The notes beneath the pieces were generated by a model. It was not told where the DNA came from and did not search any database. It worked only from the letters and a program-made list of their open reading frames with translations. A stretch of 13,818 nt of DNA. It comes from Firmicutes bacterium UBA4881 (GTDB taxonomy: Bacteria; Bacillota; DTU065). The position numbers were made by a program, and so were the translations under genes. Positions 7,061-13,818 of the stretch are shown piece by piece (position 1 is the first letter of the stretch; the number at the start of each line of letters is the position of its first letter). The DNA is taken from assembly GCA_002399235.1 (NCBI GenBank), contig DHDH01000004.1, forward strand, positions 26,433 to 40,250, read 5' to 3'.

Positions 7061-7720
7061 TTGCGCCGACTTTTAATAATTTTATTTCTTATCTCTCTTC
7101 CCGCACTAGCTAACCAGTTTTATAAGGATCTTGGTTTTATTGAGCCAGAAACTAAGTTAGAGGTTAACTTAACCGCCTTGCTCCCTGAACTGGAAAAGAT
7201 AGACATTGGGGCTGCAACTGTTTTTCATTATGTCGGCGGAATTAGGGAGCTTTCTCAAAATCAATCAAGTAATGTGGTAACTTGGCAAGCTAATACTATC
7301 TATGTAGATTCCTCAGGACTTACCGCAGGCGATTATGCTGCTATTCTCTCCCTCAAAGAAAACAATTTAGAACATATTTTAATTCTTATTTTTAATGTTA
7401 AGCCTTCTCTAAAACTTAAAGTTTCGCCTTCTAAAGTCTATCTAGGTCTAGAACCTGAGGTTCTTGATGTTGAAATTACGGCTAACTGTGACTGGCAACT
7501 TTATATATCCTCCTCTGGCAACCATCCAGAGCTTATAGTCGCCTTAATAGATCAGGCGGAAAAAACTTTAGGTGATACACCTCTTTTAATCACTTCTGGG
7601 CTAGCTACTGGCCAAAATCCACAAATAGTAAAAATCTCCCTTAGCTTGCCAGACTTCAAAACTATCCCTACTGGCCATTATGATTTCCCCCTCATTTTAA
7701 ACTTGGAATCACAAAACTGA
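7061..7720 (+). CDS. Exported two-domain protein, putative minor fibre subunit or adhesin
   Basis: 219 residues, starting at TTG with GGGAGG 7 nt upstream. A signal peptide (cleavage likely after ALA, residue 17) leads into two beta-rich halves of about 100 residues each. Each half ends in a similar strand, GDYAAILSLKE in the first and GHYDFPLILNLES at the C-terminus, resembling the final strand of many pilin subunits (PxGxYxxxxxLxL). The second half begins KLKVSPSKVYLG and has ANCDWQLYIS, a pattern I associate with spore-coat-U-like and archaic fimbrial subunits. I do not recognise a named family. As first gene of the cluster, ahead of the probable major subunit, chaperone and usher, a minor subunit or tip protein is the best guess. 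The single cysteine in the mature part cannot form an internal disulfide. Confidence 0.7.
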   Translation: MRRLLIILFLISLPALANQFYKDLGFIEPETKLEVNLTALLPELEKIDIGAATVFHYVGGIRELSQNQSSNVVTWQANTIYVDSSGLTAGDYAAILSLKENNLEHILILIFNVKPSLKLKVSPSKVYLGLEPEVLDVEITANCDWQLYISSSGNHPELIVALIDQAEKTLGDTPLLITSGLATGQNPQIVKISLSLPDFKTIPTGHYDFPLILNLESQN

Positions 7721-7738
7721 TTCCCACTTAACTTGGTC

Positions 7739-7758
7739 ACAACCTAAATGTAGGTTGT
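7739..7758 (+). promoter_or_regulatory. Leader hairpin before the major subunit gene
   Basis: Perfect 8-bp arms ACAACCTA (7739-7746) and its complement (7751-7758) with a 4-nt loop, between the first two fibre genes and 30 nt before the next ATG. No T-run follows. It may mark an mRNA processing or 5' stabilising site for the subunit message. Confidence 0.45.
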
Positions 7759-7788
7759 AGATAAATAATAATCTTAGGAGGTTTCTCT

Positions 7789-8589
7789 ATGCGTAAATTT
7801 TTATCCTTGCTCCTTTTAGTGTTAGTTATGGTTTCTAGTCTTGCTCTAGCTGATGCAGTTGTTGAAGGAAGCCCAGCTCCTGATCCACTTAAAGGTGGCT
7901 ATGATGACCATAAGAATGATGATGGTGTATTAATCTCCTTTGCCACTGGTAATCAGTATGTGGTTCTCCCTTTCATTAACCGTAGTGAGTATTATTTAGA
8001 CACTAACAACCCTGACAAAGCTCAAAAAACTACAGTTAATGTGCGCACAGAAGCTTACATTCCTTGCTATCTAAAGATGACTGTCCTTGGCAACCAAGGT
8101 AAAACAGTTATTGAGAGCTTTGGTCCTTTAGCTTTTGGTGAGCATGGCCCTGTTGGTAACTACATGCTAGCTTTTGATAACGAAATCGGTGGATTCTTGA
8201 ACGAGAACTGGGAATTAGTTGGCCATGGTAAAAACGCGGAATTAGCACCCGGAAAGGGATACTACATCCATGGCTGCGACATCTTCCAAGTAGATGTCTA
8301 TGCTAATGATACTTTTAAGTACGAAGTTATCAGTGCTCCTCTTGCTAATATCAATGCAGATACTTCTGGCACTGCTGACAAGGCTCTTAACCTCCAGATG
8401 AGATCCAAAATTGATAATGGTGACTGGGGTACCACTGAAACCTTTGCTGCTGCTAGAGAAATATTAATCGCTCAAAGACCTGCTTGTTCTACTTTAACAG
8501 TCCAACATCAATTTAGAGTACCTTATCTCCTCACAACAGCACATGGTAAATATCAAGGTCAAGTTACCTTTAAGGCCTATACCATCTAA
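7789..8589 (+). CDS. Exported protein, putative major fibre subunit
   Basis: 266 residues with a clear signal peptide (hydrophobic core, ALA cleavage site at residue 21). The mature part is acidic near the start, then rich in alternating polar and hydrophobic beta-strand patterns. It ends HGKYQGQVTFKAYTI, like the terminal strand of chaperone-usher pilins. Three cysteines (93, 163, 233) are spaced exactly 70 apart, hinting at internal repetition, though I could not align clear repeats. The Shine-Dalgarno AGGAGG is ideally placed (7 nt), and the gene is bracketed by a leader hairpin and a GC-rich hairpin, as expected for a message made in excess. These points suggest the major structural subunit. 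No named family is recognised, and a non-fibre surface protein remains possible. Confidence 0.7.
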   Translation: MRKFLSLLLLVLVMVSSLALADAVVEGSPAPDPLKGGYDDHKNDDGVLISFATGNQYVVLPFINRSEYYLDTNNPDKAQKTTVNVRTEAYIPCYLKMTVLGNQGKTVIESFGPLAFGEHGPVGNYMLAFDNEIGGFLNENWELVGHGKNAELAPGKGYYIHGCDIFQVDVYANDTFKYEVISAPLANINADTSGTADKALNLQMRSKIDNGDWGTTETFAAAREILIAQRPACSTLTVQHQFRVPYLLTTAHGKYQGQVTFKAYTI

Positions 8590-8596
8590 CAACACT

Positions 8597-8627
8597 GCCC
8601 GGGTCCTGGGGAAGGGCCCGGGCTTTT
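8597..8627 (+). terminator. GC-rich attenuator or mRNA-protecting hairpin inside the fibre cluster
   Basis: A 10-bp stem, nearly all G-C with one G-U pair (8597-8606 with 8614-8623), a 7-nt loop and only four T after it. It sits between the major subunit stop and the chaperone Shine-Dalgarno. The short T-run suggests partial termination. This would give more subunit than chaperone and usher, as in enterobacterial pilus operons. Confidence 0.75.
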
Positions 8628-8643
8628 AACAGGAGGAATCGGC

Positions 8644-9408
8644 ATGAAAAGAATGATGTTTTTTCTCATACTATTACTTATCTTAGGGGTTAGTTCAATG
8701 GCGGCTATTTTGGTTGAACCTAGCCGTTTCATCCTGCAAATTGAACCAGGTAAAAAAGAAACTGGTGCTATAACTATCATCAATACTGGAGACACTCCCG
8801 CTAATTTAGCAGCCATACTTTATGATTGGGATATTAGTTCTGATGGAAAATTAAACGAAACTGTCGCTGGCACAAGAACGGATACTTTAAATGGTTTAAT
8901 CAAATTTAACCCTCGTCAATTTACAATTAACCCTGGCCAATCTCAAATAGTTCGCTTTACCATTGAAGCACCCAAAGATAATATCGAGCATAAAGGTATT
9001 GTTTTCTTTGAAGAAACAATTGCTTCTGGTGGCGAGGTTGGCACCTTAATTACTACAAAAATTGGTGCTACAATCTATGCTGCTCCGAAAGGGGTTAAAT
9101 TATCTCTTCAGTTTCAAGATATAACTGTTACTTCGAAAAATGACAAAGTTAGCCTAAATATCAAAGCTGTTAATAACGGAAATGCACATTTACGCATGAC
9201 TGTTATTTACCAGCTACAAAATAAAGCTGGCAAAAAATTAAAAGACGGTTCTCTCTCCGAGCAAGTACTCTTATGTGCCAAAGATGCTACTTTTAGTCTA
9301 CCTATCGCTAATAACTTACCTAGTGGTGATTATCGTCTGATTTTAGATATTGCTTTTTATGGTGTAGAAAGCAGGTTAAACCGAGCTATTGAGTTCTCCA
9401 TCCCTTAG
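8644..9408 (+). CDS. PapD-like chaperone for surface fibre subunits
   Basis: 254 residues, with a signal peptide ending near SSMA (residue 20) and no membrane anchor at the C-terminus. The two Ig-like domains of PapD chaperones can be traced. Domain 1 runs from ILVEPSRFIL, with IINTGDTPA as the next strand, to FNPRQFTINPGQSQIVRFTI (88-107), which is the family's F1-G1 hallmark, followed by HKGIVFFEE. ITTKIGATIYAAPKG (136-150) aligns with the PapD interdomain strand TKIKLFYRP. Arg28 and Lys139 correspond to PapD Arg8 and Lys112, which grip the subunit C-terminus; Arg28 is residue 8 if cleavage follows Ala20. Domain 2 runs from about 150 to the end. AGGAGG is 7 nt before the ATG. WxL-linked DUF916 proteins have a similar first domain but carry a C-terminal membrane helix, absent here. 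Confidence 0.8.
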   Translation: MKRMMFFLILLLILGVSSMAAILVEPSRFILQIEPGKKETGAITIINTGDTPANLAAILYDWDISSDGKLNETVAGTRTDTLNGLIKFNPRQFTINPGQSQIVRFTIEAPKDNIEHKGIVFFEETIASGGEVGTLITTKIGATIYAAPKGVKLSLQFQDITVTSKNDKVSLNIKAVNNGNAHLRMTVIYQLQNKAGKKLKDGSLSEQVLLCAKDATFSLPIANNLPSGDYRLILDIAFYGVESRLNRAIEFSIP

Positions 9409-9422
9409 CTGGAGGAAGATTT

Positions 9423-12254
9423 ATGAAAAAGCTTCTTATTGTTTTGTTGTTACTTTGGTTATCGTTAATGACTTCTGCTTTTGAAGAGACCATTTTAGAG
9501 CTGCGGATAGCATATAAAGATGGTACCTTAAAAAACAAAGAGGTCATCGAAGCTATCGAGTCCGATGGTGATGTTCTCCTTCCTTTAACTACTCTTAGTT
9601 CTCTTCTCCAAATCGATGTAGATTTAAATCGCAATGAAGGCCAATTTACTTTAAGTAGCGAAAACAAGATATTTAATTTCACTAAAGATGGTTATGAGCA
9701 ATATAGTTTGCTGGCTAATAAAAAACCTATCCTTCTAGAAGGCAAAATTTATGTACATTTAACTGTTTTCGAAATACTAATCCCTCTAATTGCTACTTAC
9801 GATTCTTCTCAATTAATAATAACCTTATCTTTACCTGACCTTCCCCCTTCCCAGGAAAAAGTCGAAGGTGAAACCACACTTTCTCCATCTTCTAATAACA
9901 TTAAACCAGTCAAAGCTCCTGATAAAACTTTATCTTTTTCTTCTTTTGAGTATCAGCTAAAACAAACATATCGAAAAGAAGGGGCGATTACCGAAGCTGA
10001 TTTATATTTACACCTACGAGCTGGGTTAGCAGAAATCTCTTTCGGTTCTCATTTAGAAGGTAAGAATCTTTTAATACTAAAACCGAGTAATCCCTTTTTT
10101 AAGCTAAAACTTGAAAAAGATAATACTCTTTTCTTAGTTGGCAATAGTGCTATTACATCTGAAACAAGACTTGCTGACAGGGCCTTTTTTGGTGTAACTT
10201 TAATAAAGCCCTACCCACTTATTTACACCTCTTATCCCAGTGTCCCACTAGAAATATTTGGGGAAAAAGGCGAAACAGTTACTGTTTTAATAAATGATAG
10301 ACCAGTTATGTCAGTGATAATCCCAGCTGAAGGGCGTGTTCTAACTACGGTACCCTTAAAACCCTATCGTTTACAAGAAATATCTCTTAAGCGTTCCAAG
10401 GATGAGCAAACAACTGTTATTAGCTCTCACAATGGGTTAAAACTAGCTCCCCCTAAAACTACACAGATGCAATTATATTACGGCCTTTATGGGAAAGAAC
10501 CATATAAATGGCAAGGTGAACTCTTAGAAGCAAAAACCTACTCAGCTCTGACGAAAAATACAACCCTTAAAACTATTCTAGTCTGGCAAGCTCCAGATTA
10601 CCAACTCCGTAGCCCTTCTATTAAGCTAGAATTATTATCAGAGTTATTGCCCGGTTATAATAATGTATCTGCTTTATACATTGCTGGTCAGAGTGAAGTC
10701 GGGGGCGAAATAGACTTTATTTTTACACTAACTAATAACCATTGGCAATTAGGTTATTTCAATTTGCCACCAAAAGTAAGTTATTATTGGCCAAAACCTC
10801 AAGGCCATGGCCTCCACTTTTTTACAACAGCTGATATTACACCTTTTTTATACTTAGAAGCTGATGCCCAGGCTCTTTTTAAAACTAAAGATACACCTAC
10901 TCTACGTTCTTACCGTGGTCTATTAAGCTATCAGTTTATAAACCCACAAAGTAATATTCAATTTGGCCTAAGTGGCGTTGAAAGCTATATTCCTATTACA
11001 GCAACGGTTTTAGTAGAAAATTCTCTTCATTTTAGTTACAAATTAAAAAGTCCTAAAATCTCCTTTTCTCTTAAAGATAATATTAGAAACCTTAATTATG
11101 CTGGAGAGAATTGGCAAAAACAAAATTTTGAAAGCTCTTTAGAAGTAGCAATTACACCCAACTCTTTAGCTGGTATGGAATTCAGCATTGAAGCTGATAA
11201 CAAAGAAAAAGTTATTGGTTCATTCTCAACTGATATTAACATCGCTCTACCCAAACAAAATCTATACAGTACTTTTATCTTAGATAGTACCTTAAAGCCA
11301 ACAACCAAAACGGATAATTGGAACTTTAGTCTGGGTAGTCAATGGGCAAGAAGCAATCCTGGCTTAAAATTGGAGTTACAAAGAAATCAAGGCCAAAAAG
11401 GTAACTACTGGTTAACTACTGGTCAAACTTTTTATAATTGGACTAACAATCGTTTGAGTTTAACTATTGGTTTAAAATTAGCAGAAGCAAAATCACCTGA
11501 TACAACCTGGAGACTGAACTGGAAAAACCAATTTTCAACTGGTGTAGATATGGCTATTAGCATAGAAAAACTACCTCTTGTTCACAATGCAGTTAAAAAT
11601 GAATATTTAGCTACTATTAGCCTCTCTCAAGGTTTAGCTTTTACCAGTAATGGTCTTATAGGACACACCTACACAGGTCAAAATATCTCTGCTTTAATCT
11701 GCGGTTTTGTCTTTCTCGATCTAGATGGTAATGGCAAAAAAGATCCTGGCGAACCAGGAATCAAAGATATTGTAGTTAGGTTAGGCTACAAAACAATAAC
11801 TACTAAAGAAGATGGTAGTTTTGTTTTCGGGAGTTTAGAATCTGGATTATACCAATTTGGCTTTGATCCGAAAAAACTAAACGCAGATTATAGTGCTCCT
11901 CTGCTTGGTTTCCCTGTTAAAATTAAAGCAGGTGATAATCTAGTTTTTGACCTCCCACTAACAATGAATGGCGTTTTAGAGGGAAATGTTTTTATCGACA
12001 TCGACGGTGATGGTAAGTTTAGCAATGAAGATGAACTGTTAGATTGGGTTCAAGTTAAATTACTTGGCACCAATTATAAAACTTTTACTAACCAACTAGG
12101 GCACTTCTATTTCGAAAATCTACCTCTTGGTTCCTTTACAGTTGTAGTTGACGAAAAAACTCTACCCCCACTTCTTAAACCATCCGATCCCATTTTAATT
12201 ACTATTACTCCTGATCAACTTGATACATTTATTGATCTGCCACTTAAATATTAA
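9423..12254 (+). CDS. Usher-like outer membrane beta-barrel protein with SdrD/CnaB-type C-terminal domains
   Basis: 943 residues, signal peptide cut near residue 19. Order: residues 25-140 resemble a copper-amine-oxidase-N stalk domain, with paired motifs GDVLLPLTTLSSLL and GKIYVHLTVFEIL; a Ser/Pro-rich linker; strands from about 165; LFLVGNS...FFGVTL (about 237-262), like the usher GD...FxG region; a plug-like Ig segment 272-345 with VTVLINDRPV; a long amphipathic beta-rich stretch to about 755, rich in aromatic and alternating residues; then two beta-sandwich domains, 760-845 and 850-943, each with a calcium-type loop (DLDGNGKKDPGEPG, DIDGDGKFSNEDE). The length and order match FimD/CsuD-class ushers. 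There is no LPXTG motif and no C-terminal helix, so it is not wall-anchored. GGAGG lies 7 nt before the ATG and 14 nt separate it from the chaperone. It would form the secretion and assembly pore. It could instead be a different barrel or an adhesin. Confidence 0.7.
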   Translation: MKKLLIVLLLLWLSLMTSAFEETILELRIAYKDGTLKNKEVIEAIESDGDVLLPLTTLSSLLQIDVDLNRNEGQFTLSSENKIFNFTKDGYEQYSLLANKKPILLEGKIYVHLTVFEILIPLIATYDSSQLIITLSLPDLPPSQEKVEGETTLSPSSNNIKPVKAPDKTLSFSSFEYQLKQTYRKEGAITEADLYLHLRAGLAEISFGSHLEGKNLLILKPSNPFFKLKLEKDNTLFLVGNSAITSETRLADRAFFGVTLIKPYPLIYTSYPSVPLEIFGEKGETVTVLINDRPVMSVIIPAEGRVLTTVPLKPYRLQEISLKRSKDEQTTVISSHNGLKLAPPKTTQMQLYYGLYGKEPYKWQGELLEAKTYSALTKNTTLKTILVWQAPDYQLRSPSIKLELLSELLPGYNNVSALYIAGQSEVGGEIDFIFTLTNNHWQLGYFNLPPKVSYYWPKPQGHGLHFFTTADITPFLYLEADAQALFKTKDTPTLRSYRGLLSYQFINPQSNIQFGLSGVESYIPITATVLVENSLHFSYKLKSPKISFSLKDNIRNLNYAGENWQKQNFESSLEVAITPNSLAGMEFSIEADNKEKVIGSFSTDINIALPKQNLYSTFILDSTLKPTTKTDNWNFSLGSQWARSNPGLKLELQRNQGQKGNYWLTTGQTFYNWTNNRLSLTIGLKLAEAKSPDTTWRLNWKNQFSTGVDMAISIEKLPLVHNAVKNEYLATISLSQGLAFTSNGLIGHTYTGQNISALICGFVFLDLDGNGKKDPGEPGIKDIVVRLGYKTITTKEDGSFVFGSLESGLYQFGFDPKKLNADYSAPLLGFPVKIKAGDNLVFDLPLTMNGVLEGNVFIDIDGDGKFSNEDELLDWVQVKLLGTNYKTFTNQLGHFYFENLPLGSFTVVVDEKTLPPLLKPSDPILITITPDQLDTFIDLPLKY

Positions 12255-12289
12255 AGATAGCCAGAAGTAGGATTGCTTCTGGCTATCTT
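12254..12289. terminator. Shared bidirectional terminator between convergent operons
   Basis: A perfect 14-bp stem (12254-12267 with 12276-12289) with an 8-nt loop, followed on the plus strand by a pyrimidine-rich tract with many T. The usher-like gene's stop codon ends at the first stem base. The stop codon of the minus-strand transferase (12283-12285) lies inside the stem, so one hairpin serves both operons. Confidence 0.85.
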
Positions 12290-13038
12290 CTCTTTATTTT
12301 CTCTAAAAGAAGGCTCAATGAATACCGATCTGCTAATACCTGCCAGATAAGCGCTAAGACAATTAGGGCTATCCTTGTATGTAGTGCAAAGTTCCAAGCT
12401 ACTAAACCTAACATCGCTCCTAAGAGATTAGAACCCGCATCGCCTAACATAGTTGTTTCCTTTTTTTCTGAGGGATATATTACTAAGACACCACCTGCTA
12501 ATACCCAAGCCAAAGCAGTAAATAAGGATTGGAAGTTAGTCAATGTGCTCATAAGTAAGCTAACTAAATAAAACGATATTGCTCTTAAAGGGCGAGTATC
12601 GAGTGTGTTAACTGTGTTAGCTAACAGACTAATTAGCAGACCATCTATTAACCAATACTGGCGCTTAAAGAAGAAAGCTACCCCTAAACTGAAGATAAAA
12701 ATAAATACCAATTTCAGAATACCTGGCGTTAGCTGACCAGTTCTTAATTTTAATAGATGTCCTTTGAGGCCTTTAGCTTTTTCTAAGATAATATCATCAA
12801 GAAAGCCAATAAAAGTTACACTTAATAGGAAAAACCAAAGAAAGATCAAATCTCGAGACCAAAATAACAAAGGGAGACTCCCTAATACTAAGGACAGAGC
12901 AAGCCAAATACCAGTTGCTGTTAATAGAGGCCGGCCTCTATAATTATTAACAGTAAATGTTTTACCCAAGGTAAAGAAGATGGGCAGAAGTAGATAAGAG
13001 ACCAAAAAACCTCCCAGGAGACCAATAATAGTTTTCAT
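12283..13038 (-). CDS. MraY/WecA-like phosphoglycosyl transferase family protein
   Basis: Polytopic membrane protein of 251 residues, shorter than MraY (about 320), with about eight hydrophobic segments. The family moves a sugar-1-phosphate from UDP-sugar to a polyprenyl phosphate at the cytoplasmic face. Visible motifs: GFLDD (D81, D82), NTVNTLDTRP (141-150, D147) in place of the usual NxxNxxDG, and MLGDAGSN (197-204, D200). The LDxRP variant resembles a paralogue group that I recall near SteA-type genes in Gram-positive bacteria, so it is probably not a decayed MraY; the substrate is unknown. Its ATG overlaps the glycosyltransferase stop by 4 nt (ATGA), so the two are translationally coupled and probably act in one envelope glycan pathway. 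Confidence 0.85.
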   Translation of the reverse strand: MKTIIGLLGGFLVSYLLLPIFFTLGKTFTVNNYRGRPLLTATGIWLALSLVLGSLPLLFWSRDLIFLWFFLLSVTFIGFLDDIILEKAKGLKGHLLKLRTGQLTPGILKLVFIFIFSLGVAFFFKRQYWLIDGLLISLLANTVNTLDTRPLRAISFYLVSLLMSTLTNFQSLFTALAWVLAGGVLVIYPSEKKETTMLGDAGSNLLGAMLGLVAWNFALHTRIALIVLALIWQVLADRYSLSLLLEKIKRR

Positions 13039-13700
13039 CCCCTAAGTCCCCTAATAACTGCTAAAAGCTGACTACAACGATGCTTCATACCTCTTACCCC
13101 CCGACCATAACTACGGTCTTGCATATCCACAGGAACCTCAACTACCTTTAATCCTAAATGATTAGCTTTTTTCAGCATAGCAACTTCAATAGAAAATCCT
13201 GATGCAAAAGGAGTAAGTTGTTGCCAAACCTCTTTTCTTGCTGCTCTTTGTCCTGATAGAGGTGCCCTATAATAGTGGCCCGTTTGCAAATAAAGTAAAA
13301 AAGATGCTATGCGTCTAACGAGACCAAAGCCACCATGGGAACGAAAAAGTCCCACAGCCAAATCAGCGCCTTCAAAGACCGCCCTAATTATTTTAGCCCC
13401 TTCCTGGCAACTTTCTTCTAAATCAGCATCTAGAAGTAAGATAATATCTCCTTGGGTTTTAGGTAAAGCAAAATTGAGAACACCGCCTTTCCCCATATTA
13501 TAAGGTGCAGAGATCACCGTAGCTTCTGCAAATTCAGCTAATTCTTTAGTTTTATCTGTAGATGCATCATCAGCCACATAAACTTCACCTAGGTTTTTAG
13601 CAGCGTTAATTGTTTTTTCAATCCGTTCTTCTTCGTTATAAGCAGGTATTAAGATCGCTATTTCCCCGGTATACGACTGAGAAAAAGAGCCAGTTCCCAT
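13035..13700 (-). CDS. Family 2 glycosyltransferase
   Basis: 221-residue GT-A-fold enzyme, likely using a nucleotide sugar and a polyprenyl phosphate or glycan acceptor. The N-terminal IAILIPAYNEEERI, then VADDASTDKT, NMGKGG, and the metal-binding LLDADLE (DxD-type) are clear. SGQRAARK and GFSIEVAML belong to the acceptor side, as in dolichol-phosphate-mannose-synthase-like enzymes. It has no transmembrane helices, unlike membrane-anchored GtrB/DPM enzymes. The ATG at 13700 is the only possible start (an upstream in-frame TAG is three codons away), but the nearest GGAGG is 19 nt off and the start lies inside the preceding gene, so re-initiation after that gene is likely. Confidence 0.9.
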   Translation of the reverse strand: MGTGSFSQSYTGEIAILIPAYNEEERIEKTINAAKNLGEVYVADDASTDKTKELAEFAEATVISAPYNMGKGGVLNFALPKTQGDIILLLDADLEESCQEGAKIIRAVFEGADLAVGLFRSHGGFGLVRRIASFLLYLQTGHYYRAPLSGQRAARKEVWQQLTPFASGFSIEVAMLKKANHLGLKVVEVPVDMQDRSYGRGVRGMKHRCSQLLAVIRGLRG

Positions 13701-13818
13701 AATTTGCTATTTTTAGGCACCTCCACTACTAGGCCTTTGTTTTCAAGGGAATTAAGAAAAGTTAACTCTCCCTCTTCTTTAAGGCGAAAATTGTAATCAT
13801 AGTCTTCTATTGATCTAG
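13658..13818 (-). CDS. 3' end of an unidentified gene, cut by the window edge
   Basis: An open frame enters from the right edge on the minus strand and ends at TAG (13658-13660), giving the last 52 residues. It starts RSIEDYDYNFRLKEE, continues LTFLNSLENKGLVVEVP and ends LWELALFLSRIPGK. It overlaps the glycosyltransferase start by 43 nt, and GGAGG lies inside it. In related Firmicutes the genes before this transferase pair often encode SteA- or SteB-like proteins, but this fragment is too short to assign. Confidence 0.6.
   Translation of the reverse strand, partial: RSIEDYDYNFRLKEEGELTFLNSLENKGLVVEVPKNSKLWELALFLSRIPGK

Noticed and set aside
8644..9408. The chaperone could be a WxL-system DUF916 protein
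   Set aside because: DUF916 proteins are longer, with a C-terminal transmembrane helix, and occur beside WxL proteins. Here there is no such helix and no WxL motif was seen in the neighbours.
8586..9682. Minus-strand open frames opposite the chaperone and usher-like genes
   Set aside because: They run antisense to well-supported exported proteins with proper ribosome binding sites and show no family motif. The same holds for the other opposite-strand frames.
9423..12254. The large protein as a wall-anchored Gram-positive adhesin because of its SdrD/CnaB-like domains
   Set aside because: It ends DLPLKY with no LPXTG motif, hydrophobic segment or basic tail. The long central stretch is barrel-like and the upstream gene is a chaperone.

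Overview
The window looks like chromosomal DNA of an AT-rich, probably spore-forming Firmicute. The evidence is a YlxY-type polysaccharide deacetylase followed by an MlpA/YmxG-type M16 peptidase (the gene order seen after pnpA in Bacillus and Clostridia), a LysM plus SleB-type hydrolase, strong GGAGG ribosome binding sites, and TTG/GTG starts. No phage, transposon, CRISPR, rRNA or tRNA was seen.

Layout. (1) 64-6208, minus strand: a tightly packed housekeeping operon transcribed nfo - dinG-like helicase - LysM/SleB hydrolase - ylxY-like deacetylase - mlpA-like M16 peptidase - dut, closed by a strong terminator at 64-94. Genes overlap (11 and 59 nt) or nearly touch, and two hairpins sit at ribosome binding sites. 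(2) 6209-6398: divergent intergenic region with a likely minus-strand promoter and a palindrome. (3) 6399-6893, plus: a small lipoprotein of unknown function with its own terminator. (4) 7061-12254, plus: a four-gene cluster of exported proteins: a two-domain subunit-like protein, a probable major subunit, a PapD-like chaperone and a 943-residue usher-like outer membrane protein. A GC-rich hairpin follows the major subunit, and a 14-bp hairpin closes the cluster. (5) 12283-13818, minus: a MraY/WecA-like phosphoglycosyl transferase, a family 2 glycosyltransferase and the 3' end of a third gene, with overlapping reading frames.

The item of most interest is region 4. By gene order, protein architecture and motifs it reads as a complete chaperone-usher-type surface fibre system. 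Such systems are well known in Proteobacteria and some other diderm phyla, but I do not know of one described in Firmicutes. The chaperone keeps the two basic residues that anchor subunit C-termini in PapD. The usher-like protein has the expected order (N-terminal domain, beta-strands, plug-like insert, long beta-rich barrel, two C-terminal Ig-like domains), but its N-terminal domain resembles the copper-amine-oxidase-N stalk domain common in Firmicute envelope proteins, and its C-terminal domains resemble SdrD/CnaB-type calcium-binding domains. If correct, the host must have an outer membrane, as in Halanaerobiales, Negativicutes or Limnochordia-related lineages. No LPS or Bam genes are in the window to confirm this.

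The chaperone-usher reading rests on motif recognition by eye. Structure prediction and profile searches would settle it.
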